NCBI GenBank assembly: GCA_026708085.1
Contig: JAPOVP010000021.1
Span: forward strand, 1-64,000
Length of the DNA: 64,000 nucleotides
Direction: 5' to 3'
Source of the DNA: Caldilineaceae bacterium
Lineage (GTDB): Bacteria > Chloroflexota > Anaerolineae > Caldilineales > Caldilineaceae
Shown: positions 9,140 through 18,800 of the stretch, one piece after another
How the letters are laid out: every line of letters starts with the position of its first letter
Position numbering within the stretch: the first letter of the stretch is position 1
Notes under the pieces: model-generated
Seen by the model: only the letters and a program-made list of their open reading frames with translations
The model's database searches: none
What the model was told of the DNA's origin: nothing
Position numbers and translations under genes: made by a program

Positions 9140-11218
9140 ATGAACGTTACTATGTCTGACACCAGGACCACCCGGACCATCTGCGGCTACTGCGGCGTCG
9201 GCTGCTCGCTGGACCTGGTGACCCGCGACAACCGCATCATCGCCGTGCATCCGGCCTTCGACGGGCCGGCTAACCAGGGCGCACTCTGTGTTAAGGGCCA
9301 GTTCGCCTACGACTACGTCCATCACCCGGACCGGCTCACTCATCCGCTCGTTCGCGACGAGGCGGGCCAGCTGCAGCGGGCGACCTGGGACGAGGCGCTG
9401 CAGAGGGCCGCGCAGGGCTTCATGGACGTGGAACAGAAACATGGGCGCCACGCCGTCTACGGCGTCGCGTCCGGCCGTACGCCCAGCGAAGCCAACTACA
9501 TGATGCAGAAGTTCATCCGCGTGGGGTTCGGCACAAACTATATCGACAACTGTAGCCGGGCTTGACACGCCCCCACAGTCGCCGGTCTGGCGGCAACAAT
9601 CGGTCGGGGCGCGATGTCCAATCCGCTAGCGGACATGGAGAAGCCGGATGTGATCTTTTGCATCGGCACCAACATGACGGAAGCCCACCCCGTGGCAGCC
9701 ACCCGCCTGAAGAAGGCGCTTGCACGCGGGGCCAGGATGATCGTGGCCGATCCGCGCCGCATTCGCCTGGCCGAGATGGCCGACCTCTATCTGCCGATCC
9801 GCGTGGGCAGCGACACCGCGCTGCTGCTGGGCATGGCCCACGTCATCGTGCGCGATGGGCTGGCCGACAGCGAGTTCATCGCCACCCGCACCGAGGGCTA
9901 CGACGAGCTCGTCGATCATCTGCAGGAGAAGACGCCGGAGTGGGCCGAGAGCATCACCGGCGTGCCCGCGGCCATGATCGAAGAGGCGGCTATCCTCTAC
10001 GGCTCCAGCGACAGGGCCGCCATCTACTATACGCTGGGCATCACCGAGCACATTTGCGGCGTTGAGAACGTGCAGAGCCTCTGCAACCTGGCGCTGCTGA
10101 CCGGCAACTTCGGGCGCGAGGGCACCGGCGTCAACCCGATGCGCGGGCAGAACAACATCCAGGGCGCCGGGGACAGCGGCGCCCTGCCCAACAACTACCC
10201 CGGCTTCCAACCGGTGGACGATGCCGCCAATCAGGCCAAGTTCGAAAAAGTCTACGGGCGCAAGATGGACCTGGAAAAGGGCATCACCAAGGTGACGGCC
10301 CTGGACCAGTGCGGCGACAGGATCTTCGCCATGCTCATCGACGGCGAGAACACCGTCGTCTCCGACCCGGACCAGGAGCACTGCATCCATGCCCTGAAAA
10401 GCCTGGAACACCTTGTCGTGATCGATATCTTTCTGACCGAGACGGCAGAGTTGGCCGACGTAGTCCTGCCGGCTACGTCGTGGGCGGAAACCGACGGCAA
10501 CTTCGTCAATACCGAGCGGCGCATCCAACGCGTACGCAAAGCCGTGGACCCACCGGGCGAGGCCAGACCGGACTGGTGGATCATCGGTCGGATCGCCCAG
10601 CGCATGGGCATGAGCGGGATGGACTTCGACTCGCCGGTCCCCATCTTCAATGAGTTGTGTGAGCTGTCGCCGATCTACGCCGGCATCGACTGGGACCTCG
10701 CCGAGGGCGGCCAGTACCAGTGGCCGATCCCCTACCGGGGGCATCCGGGCACGCCGCGTCTGCACGAAGGCGAATTCATCAACGGGCGCGGCAAGTTCAG
10801 CTTCACCGACTACCGCGATCCGGCGGAGACGATCGATGAGGCCTACCCGCTGTGGCTGACGACGGGGCGCCGGCTGGAGAGCTACCATACACGCACGCAG
10901 ACCGGAAGATCGGAGGGTATCAACCAGCTGCTGCCCGAGGAGACACTGGAGGTGCATCCGAGCGACGCCGCCCGCTTCGGTCTCCGCGACGGCGGCTGGG
11001 CCAGGATGAGCAGCCGCCGCGGCGCGGTGGACGTGCGGGTAGAGACGACGCGGCGCTCACCGCAGGGGACGGTGTTCGCCAGCTTTTCCTTTGCCGAGGT
11101 GCCGATCAACGTGCTGACCGGTTCGGGCTACGATCCGATTACGCATACCGCGGAGCTGAAGGTCTGCCCTGTGCACGTGGAACCGATTGCCGAGGGTGCC
11201 CGGCTGGCGGCCGATTGA
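9140..11218 (+). CDS. fdhA: Formate dehydrogenase catalytic subunit, selenocysteine-containing
   Basis: Molybdenum/tungsten bis-pterin enzyme oxidising formate to CO2. The reading frame continues in phase through a single TGA (9563-9565), which falls exactly where the family has the metal-ligating Cys/Sec: context NCSRA-U-HAPTVAGLA, Sec at residue 142 (Sec140 in E. coli FdhF). The codons after the TGA form a bacterial SECIS hairpin, so this is recoding rather than a broken gene. The protein is 692 aa with an N-terminal [4Fe-4S] site (C15, C18, C22, C50), followed by FIGTNMTEAHPV and PATSWAETDGNFVNTERR motifs of the molybdopterin domains and a C-terminal dinucleotide-binding domain. AAAGGA lies 7 nt before ATG 9140; ATG 9152 is an alternative. 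Activity requires SelA, SelB, SelC and SelD encoded elsewhere, and FdhD at 11727. Confidence 0.93.
9563..9613 (+). promoter_or_regulatory. Selenocysteine UGA codon and bacterial SECIS hairpin
   Basis: The UGA is followed by an outer stem CGCCCC (9568-9573) pairing with GGGGCG (9606-9611) and an apical stem CGCC (9580-9583) pairing with GGCG (9589-9592) that presents the loop GGUCU (9584-9588). In the E. coli fdhF SECIS, as I recall it, GGUCU also sits in the apical loop 18 nt after the UGA; here the distance is also 18 nt (9566-9583). The loop G-U is the SelB contact. U9579, at the base of the apical stem, is a candidate for the bulged U. Confidence 0.88.
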
Positions 11219-11330
11219 GTAGGTGAGTGTCGGAATCTAGCTGGGCCTCACGCTCTTTCATTCTCAGAAACTGCAAGATCGTTGTCTGCTACACATTTGC
11301 TGATTGGAAATACCAACGCGGGGACATTCT

Positions 11331-11591
11331 ATGCGCACAGTCGGCGTCAGCGAGTTGAAGACCCACACTTCAGAAATCATTCGCAATGTTCGCGAGAATC
11401 GGATTAGCTTTACCATAACTTTCCGAGGCAGGCCCGTTGGGGTTCTGCTTCCAATTGACGAAGATGAAAAGGTTGTTCCAGGAAAGGATCAGGATTCCTG
11501 GTCTGAATTAGAAAGACTGCGCGAAGAGTTTGCGAGACGGCCTCGGCCTGAGAAATCCTTAACGGAGGCACTCACCGAGATGCGACGATAA
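11331..11591 (+). CDS. Phd/YefM-type antitoxin, orphan
   Basis: Protein of 86 aa with the Phd/YefM N-terminal DNA-binding pattern: VGVSELKTHTSEIIRNVRENRISFTITFRGRPVGVLLPI, the classic strand-helix-strand ending in R-P-V-G-V-L. The C-terminal half is charged (WSELERLREEFARRP) and would bind a toxin. GGGGA 7 nt upstream supports ATG 11331 over an in-frame ATG 27 nt earlier. No toxin follows: the overlapping TAATG at the stop opens only a four-codon frame, so the toxin has been lost or is encoded elsewhere. It lies between the catalytic subunit gene and fdhD. Confidence 0.8.
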   Translation: MRTVGVSELKTHTSEIIRNVRENRISFTITFRGRPVGVLLPIDEDEKVVPGKDQDSWSELERLREEFARRPRPEKSLTEALTEMRR

Positions 11592-11726
11592 TGCTGAAGG
11601 CATAGCAATGGATCGAAGCAGGCGCGCTTTCGGACCCCCTTCCAATGACTCTGCTTGGCGGTGGGGATAGAGGAAGAGGCTCTCTCGGATCACTTCTCCC
11701 GCACTTGAATGACTCGGTGAAATACG

Positions 11727-12587
11727 TTGATTCCTCGTGTAGGAAGTAAGGTCCGCACCCGCGTCACGGTTGTGGAAGGCGGGAGGCACAGAGTCCGCGA
11801 TGACCAGTTGGCCGCGGAAGAGCCGCTGGAGATTCGGCTGCAAGCGGGGGGCGAAACGCAGACGGTCGCGGTGACGATGCGTACGCCCGGCAATGACTTT
11901 GAACTGGCGGCCGGATTTCTGCACAACGAAGGAATCGTCGAAGGGCCCTCGCAGGTCAGTGGCATCACCTACTGTGTTGACGCCGATGTCGACGCCGACC
12001 AGCGCTACAACATCGTGAACGTGGGCCTGCGCTTGGCAAGCCTGCCGGAGTTGGCGACGCTGGAACGCCACTTTTACACGACGAGCGCATGCGGCGTATG
12101 CGGCAAGGCCAGCCTTGACGCCATCGAGCTGCGCGACTGCCCGGTCCTGCCGTCGGGTCCGAAGGTCAGTCCGTCCATCCTGACGAGTCTCCCGGAGAAG
12201 CTGCGTGCGGCACAGGGCCTTTTTGAAGCGACCGGCGGTCTTCACGCCGCCGGCCTGTTCGACGCCGAAGGCAACCTCGTCTGCCTGCGCGAGGACGTGG
12301 GCCGCCACAACGCCGTCGACAAGCTGATCGGCTGGGCCTTCATGCAGCGCAGGCTGCCTCTGCACGACAGCATCCTGCTGGTCAGCGGTCGCGCCTCCTT
12401 CGAGATCCTGCAGAAGTCGACGGTTGCCGGCCTGCCGGTGGTCTGCGCCGTGTCCGCGCCCAGCCATCTGGCGGTGGACGTGGCGCGGCGGTTCGGCGTC
12501 ACCTTGATTGGCTTTCTGCGCGGCGAACGGTTGAACGTCTACACCGGCGCAGAGCGGATCCTGTGGAACGGACAAGGAACGTCGTAA
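11727..12587 (+). CDS. fdhD: Formate dehydrogenase accessory sulfurtransferase FdhD
   Basis: Transfers sulfur from IscS to the molybdenum/tungsten cofactor, an essential step for formate dehydrogenase activity. The protein is 286 aa, with EEPLEIRL near residue 31, the TPGNDFELAAGFLHNEGI block and the catalytic CxxC in TTSACGVCGKAS (C122, C125, close to C121/C124 of E. coli FdhD). The C-terminal half has the LREDVGRHNAVDKLIG and VSGRASFEI motifs. The first codon is TTG at 11727 with GGTGA 7 nt upstream; GTG 11772 is an alternative but would remove part of the N-terminal strand. It is on the same strand as the formate dehydrogenase genes and about 500 nt after the catalytic gene. Confidence 0.93.
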   Translation: MIPRVGSKVRTRVTVVEGGRHRVRDDQLAAEEPLEIRLQAGGETQTVAVTMRTPGNDFELAAGFLHNEGIVEGPSQVSGITYCVDADVDADQRYNIVNVGLRLASLPELATLERHFYTTSACGVCGKASLDAIELRDCPVLPSGPKVSPSILTSLPEKLRAAQGLFEATGGLHAAGLFDAEGNLVCLREDVGRHNAVDKLIGWAFMQRRLPLHDSILLVSGRASFEILQKSTVAGLPVVCAVSAPSHLAVDVARRFGVTLIGFLRGERLNVYTGAERILWNGQGTS

Positions 12588-12843
12588 GCGATCGAAAGTT
12601 CGAGATTTTTCCTCCCGGACTGTCCCCTTCTCTGTACTGTTCGCCAACCCCCAGAACTGCCGGAATCGCAAATTCTGTGGCGGCAAATGCAGGTTTCGTC
12701 ATCGGGCGAAACCTGTTGCATTTGATTATTCCCGTTATGTGTGTCAACATAAACGGACCTGTTGTTACCGAAATTGATACTTTTTCTCGACGATTCTCTT
12801 ACGATCGCCCAAAAAGCGCTGAGTTTACGGAGACAAAGCAGAA
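12588..12843 (+). terminator. Hairpin after fdhD and operator-like palindrome
   Basis: CAGGTTTCG (12690-12698) pairs with CGAAACCTG (12707-12715) across an 8-nt loop; AAATG/CATTT extends the stem past a TTG bulge. The following ATTTGATTATT is only loosely T-rich, so termination is plausible rather than certain. Downstream, TTATGT-GTGTCA-ACATAA (12735-12752) is an 18-bp operator-like palindrome ahead of the protease gene. No gene is supported in this gap. Confidence 0.45.
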
Positions 12844-15800
12844 ATGAAAAGGTTTTCGCTCGTTGCCCTGTTCCTTGTCCTCTGTCTGGCCGCCGGCCTT
12901 CTCCTATCCGGCGATCGGCTGGGGACCATTCTCGATACGAGCCTTCGCCCCGGGGAAATGGACCTCTCCAGCATCGGGGTGGAACAAATCGAGAGGGCGT
13001 TAGTCCAGGAAGAGGACGTTGCAGAGTATGTGCCCGGGCAGGTGCTGATCCGCTTCAAGAAGACGGTTACCCGCGACCAGATCTCCGACTTTTACGCCGA
13101 ATACGGGCTCTCGGAAAAGGACAATTTAGACAACGATGTTACCGACGCCGACCAGGGTCTGCGACTGGCGGGCGCGCCGGTCGATGTGGATGAAAACTTG
13201 ATTGAGGTGTTGGAGAGCGACGATAGGGTTGCCTTCGCCGAGCCAAACTACCTGCTGCAGATAAACGAGACACCGCCATCGGATCCGTTCTTCGAGAGAC
13301 TCTGGGGACTGCACAACACAGGGCAGACAGGCGGTACGGCCGACGCCGACATCGACGCGCTGGAAGCGTGGGAGATCAGTACCGGTTCGGATGACATTAT
13401 CATCGCCGTAATCGATACCGGTATCGAGGTCGAACACGAAGATTTGATCCCGAATCTATGGACGAACCCAAAGGAATGTCCGCGGGGTGCAGGCAGGTGC
13501 GTGGAGAACGGCATTGATGACGACGACAACGGCTATGTGGATGACTTCCACGGCATTAATGCGATTAACAACAGCGGCAGACTGCTGGACGACTACGGTC
13601 ATGGGACCCATGTGGCCGGTATCGCGGCCGCCGCGGGGGACAACAGGAAGGGCGTCGTCGGCGTCAGTTGGAATGCAAAGATCCTTGGTTGTAAGTTCAT
13701 CACCGCCTTTGGCACGGGCACGACCTCCAACGCGGTCAAATGCTTCAACTACATTTACGACCTGCGCACCAAGCAGAAGCAGAACATCGTCGTAACCAAC
13801 AGCAGTTGGGGCGGTGGCTCGCCTTCGCGTGCTCTGCGAGAGGCGATGGGGCGGGTCAATTCGCCGCTGCATGTCTGCTCCGCCGGCAATTCGAACTCCA
13901 ACCGTAAGCTCTACCCTGCCGCCTACGATCTGGACAATATCATATCTGTGGCAGCGACAGATCACGACGACATCTACGCCGGCTTCTCCAGCTGGGGCGA
14001 GGATTGGGTCGACCTGGCTGCCCCCGGTGTAAGCATTCTTTCAACGATTCCGTCCGGCCGCTGTCCCATGTGTTTGCCGTCCGGCTATGGGTCCACCAGC
14101 GGGACGTCGATGTCCGCTCCCTACGTTACCGGCGCCGCCGCGCTGATCTGGTCTGAGTTTGAAGGGCTGAACAACGATCAGGTCAAGCAGCGCATCCTGT
14201 CCGGTGTCGATGCACTGCCGGAACAGTCCAAGAAGACCTTGACCAACGGGCGCCTGAACCTTTTCAACTCGATGGAAAAGGACACGACGCCGCCGGCGAC
14301 CGTTTCGGACCTGTCGCCCTCTGGCGTACTCCTGACCAAGATCCTTCTCTCCTGGACTGCAACCGGTGATGACGGCTTCTCCGGGCAGTCCACCGCCTAC
14401 GACGTCAGATACGACACGGCGCCGATATCGAATGCAACCTGGGACTCCGCTCAGCAGGTTGCGACCGAACCCATTCCCGGCGCCTCCGGATCCAGGGAGG
14501 AGCTCGAAGTCTCCGGGCTGGAACCGAACACAACCTACTACTTTGCACTGCGGGTGGCGGACAACGTGGGCAACGTATCCGACCTCTCCAATATCGTGAT
14601 CGCCCGCACCAGCGCAGGTACGATCGTCTTTGAAGACGACATGGAAAGCGGGTCGGGCAAGTGGACTATCGAAGACGCCGACGATAACCTCTGGCATCTT
14701 TCCAGTCTGCGATTCAACAGCCCGGAGACCTCCTGGTACTACGGCCGCGAGAGGCAGCGGAACTACGACACGGGCGAGGAGAATGAGGGCCGGATCACCT
14801 CCGGAATCATCGACGTTGCTGGCGCTGATGACGCGCTGCTCACCTTCTACGAGTGGAGTGAATTGCAGAGAAACACGCGCTTCGACCGCACTCGAGTCCA
14901 GATTTCCACTGACGGTACGACGTGGCGGACCGTCTTCGAGTCTCACGGTACCGAAGGGCACTGGGCGAGACGCGATGTGGACCTGAGTGAGGCGGTAAGC
15001 GACAGCGGTTCGATACAGGTACGATTCTGGTTTGATACGATAGATGACTCCTTCAATGATAACGAAGGCTGGTACATCGACGACGTTCAGGTCTTGACCG
15101 CGAAACTGCAGCTGCCAGGCGAAAAGCAGCTCCTGCCCAATCTGGTCGCCCAGTCGATAAACATCGGCTTCAACCCAGCCGACCCGCACGCCGGCGAAGA
15201 AACAACCATACACGGAACGGTTCTCAACAACGGCAACGCCGATGCCCGTGCAGTTACCGTGCAGTTCGTCGATGTCACTGAAGAGGATGCTGCGGTTCCG
15301 ATCGGCCTGCCTCAGACGATTGCCGAAATCCCTGTCGGAGGCAGCGGCGTGGTCCAGGTGCAATACGACACCGAGGAGAAGGACGGCGAACGAACCATCC
15401 GCATGGTGATCGATCCCAACAACTTCGTCGCCGAGCGCAACGAAGCCGACAACGCCGCCGACCGTATTCTCAACGTCGCCGAGGCGCCCGCGCCCAACCT
15501 GTTCGTTGACTCAGGCAACATTGGATTCGACCCGGCGTCGCCGCAGCCCGGTGAGCAGGTTACGATCCTGGCGACAATCGTCAACAACGGAACGGCCGAC
15601 GCCGAAAGCATTATTGTCCAGTTCAGAGAGGGCAGAACGACGCCTGTCGCCCTCAACCAGGTGATCGACAGCATCCCTGCTGGCAGCAGCGCGGTGGCGC
15701 GGGTCACTTACGACTCCAGCAGGAGTTCGGGCAATCCGAGTATCACCGTCACCGCTGATCCGGACAACTTCATCACAGAGCTGGACGAAACTGACAACAG

Positions 15801-18800
15801 CGCGAGCAAGACCCTGACACTGCAGGCAGACACCGAACCGAACCTGAAGGTCTCCTCCGGCAACATCGGTATCGCGCCATCCAACCCCGTGGAAGGCGAT
15901 GAAGTTACCATCTATGCAACCATTCGCAACGCGGGCGACTCTGAAGTCCAGGATGTGCAGGTACAGTTCCTGGACGCCAACAGAAGTCCTGCGACGCCGA
16001 TTGCAGCGCTTCAGGTCATTCCTTCGATTGCACCCGGTAGCAGCGGGGTGGCGTCGATTCGCTATGATACGACCAACCGCAGCGGCGATCAGAAGATTCA
16101 GGTGCAGGTCGATCCACACAATCTGGTGGCAGAGTCAAGTGAGGGAGACAATAGCGCCACGGCCACGCTGAGTGTGGAACACGGACCGGCCCCCAACCTG
16201 GTTGTTGTTGACGAGAACATCGGCTTCAGCGCCGTTGAAGTGGCCGCAGGCACGCCGGTGACCGTCTACGCTACGATCCTGAATACAGGCAGTTCCAGAG
16301 CTGAGGGTGTGATCGTGCAGTTTGTGGACGTGACCAGCGCCAGCGTGAGGCCGATAGGCGAGCAGCAGACAATCGAGGGCATAGAGCCGGGTACTTCTGC
16401 GGTTGCTGTGGCCCAATACACGGCATCGGGCGGGCAAGGCTCGCGCACGATCCAGGTGGTCGCCGATCCTGGCAACTTCGTCCGCGAGATCAGTGAAGAC
16501 GACAACGAAGGCAGCGCCTCCCTGACGGTCGGCAGCGCCCCGTTGCCGAACCTGTTCATTCACAGTAACAACATCGCCATCTACCCGGCCCAGCCGGTAA
16601 GCGGCGAGGAGGTAACCCTGCGCGCCGTTGTCGGCAACAACGGATCGGCGGCGGCCGAGCATGTCTCCGTCCAGTTCTTCGATGTTACCAGCGGCGAAGC
16701 CCGCCTGCTGGGCAGCGAGCAGACGATTGATCTGATCGGCGTAGGCAGCAGCGGCACCGCCGCGGTAACCATCACCGAGTCGATCTCTGTCGACAGACCG
16801 ATAGGCAACCGCAAGATCCAGGTGCTGGTCGATGCCAACAATCGCATCAGGGAATCGAGCGAAGAGGACAACACGGCCACTCGGCTGCTGACTCTCGAGC
16901 CTGAACCGATGCCGAACCTGGTGGTGCTGGCCGAGAATATCGGTTTCAGTCCGGCCAATCCCCGTGTTGGCGAGACGGTGACGATCCTGGCCGTCGTTCG
17001 CAACGACGGCGACGTCATAGCCAGGAATGTGGTTGTGCAGTTTGAGGACGTGAGCGCGGGACGGCCGGTTCCCATCGGAGAGGCACAGGAATTGGACAGG
17101 ATCCCGATTGGCGGCAGCGGCGTCGTGACCGTGAAGTTTACGATTCCGGAGGCCGCAGGCACCTACAAAGTGCGGGTGGTCGCCGATCCCGGCAATTTCA
17201 TCGCCGAAACCAATGAGATCGACAACAAGGGCACGCGCAGTCTGGAGGTAGACGCTGCGCCGATGCCGAACCTGGTGGCCCTCTCAGAAAACATCGGATT
17301 CAATCCGCCGACGACCTCGGCCGGCAGCGAGGTGATCATCTCGCTGACCGTGGTGAACAACGGCGCGGCCGCCGCCGAAAACGTCCAGGTCCACTTCACA
17401 GACGTTACCGGCGGACGCCTGAGTCCCATAGGCGACATTCAGACGTTGGCCTCGATACCTGCCGGCGACAGCGCCATCGCCAGCGTGACATTCAGCACCG
17501 CCGGGCGTTCAGGAGAGCGCCGCATTCGAGCCAGTGTTGACAGTTTGTCGATCATCACAGAGAGCGATGAGACGGATAACACCGCCAGCAAGACACTGCT
17601 TATCGCGCGAGGAACTTCGCCCAATCTGTCCGTGCAGGCGGCCAACATCAGCTTCACCCCGACAAACCCGAACTCGGGAGATGAGATTCGAGTGCAGGCC
17701 GTCATCCTCAACCAGGGAGGACAGGACGTTGGTGAAGTCGACGTCCAGTTCCTGGATGTGACGGGAGACGAGGCCGTTCCGATTGGAACAGGTAAGTTGA
17801 TTGACTCGATCCCCGCCGGCAGCAGCGGAATTGCGGAATCCGTCCTGAACAGCCGCGGCCTGTCAGGAGAGCGCAAAATCCGGGTGGTGGCCGACCGCAG
17901 AAACCTGATCTCCGAGTCTGACGAGACAGACAATCAGGCCGAGGCCGCGATCTCGATCAACCCGCCCGCGATTCCCAACCTGGTTATCGAATCAGGCAAC
18001 GTCGGCTTCCATCCCACCAGACCGGTGGAGGGCGATCAGGTTACGATCAATGCCACGGTTTTGAATGAAGGCGGCGGCGATGCCAGTGAAGTGATCGTGC
18101 AGTTTGTGGAAGGCAGCGGGCAGGGCGTGCCGATCGGTGAACCGCAGATTATCGATAGGATTCCGGCCGGCAGCAGTGGGGTTGCCCAAGTCGTCTTTGA
18201 TACGGCCGGCAAGGACGATCCCAGAATTCAGGTGATCGTCGATCCCAATAACTACATTGCGGAGACGAAAGAGACGGACAACAGAGCGTCCGCCGCATTG
18301 AGGATGGCGGCTCAGCCGTTGCCGAATCTGTCCGTCAAGAGCAGCAACGTTGCGATCACGCCGAAGTCGCCGCGTGAGGGACAGAGGATAATCCTCACCG
18401 CCATAATCGTCAACCACGGCAGCGCGCCGGCACGCGACGTGGACGTGCAGTTCATGGATTTGACGGAGCGGCCCGGCGTGCCGGTAGGGGCGGCGCAGAC
18501 GGTATCGTTGATTCCGTCCGGCGGCAGCGCCGCCGTGGGCGTCGTCTACGACACGACTGAACGGGAGGGCCAGCGTCGAATCGCGGTGACGGCCGACCCC
18601 GGAAACTTCATCGAGGAAATTTCCGAAAGCGACAATACTGCGAATAAGTCGATAGAAGTGCTGGAGCGGGCCGCCCCCAACCTGATCGTACAGCCTCGCA
18701 ATGTGGGCTTCAATCCCGCCGCCCCGACCGAGGGCGACCGGGTCCTGATTCGCGCGATCGTTCTCAATGATGGCGTAGAGGATGCTACCGACGTGGTGGT

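Noticed and set aside
8981-9565. Truncated gene ending at the TGA, followed by a separate gene from 9614
   Set aside because: Both halves are in the same frame and the TGA falls on the Sec position with a SECIS hairpin, so it is one selenoprotein gene. The segment 8981-9139 is also not its start; ATG 9140 has the ribosome binding site.
14041-15363. Long minus-strand frames opposite the protease
   Set aside because: Shadow frames of the repeat-rich protease gene.
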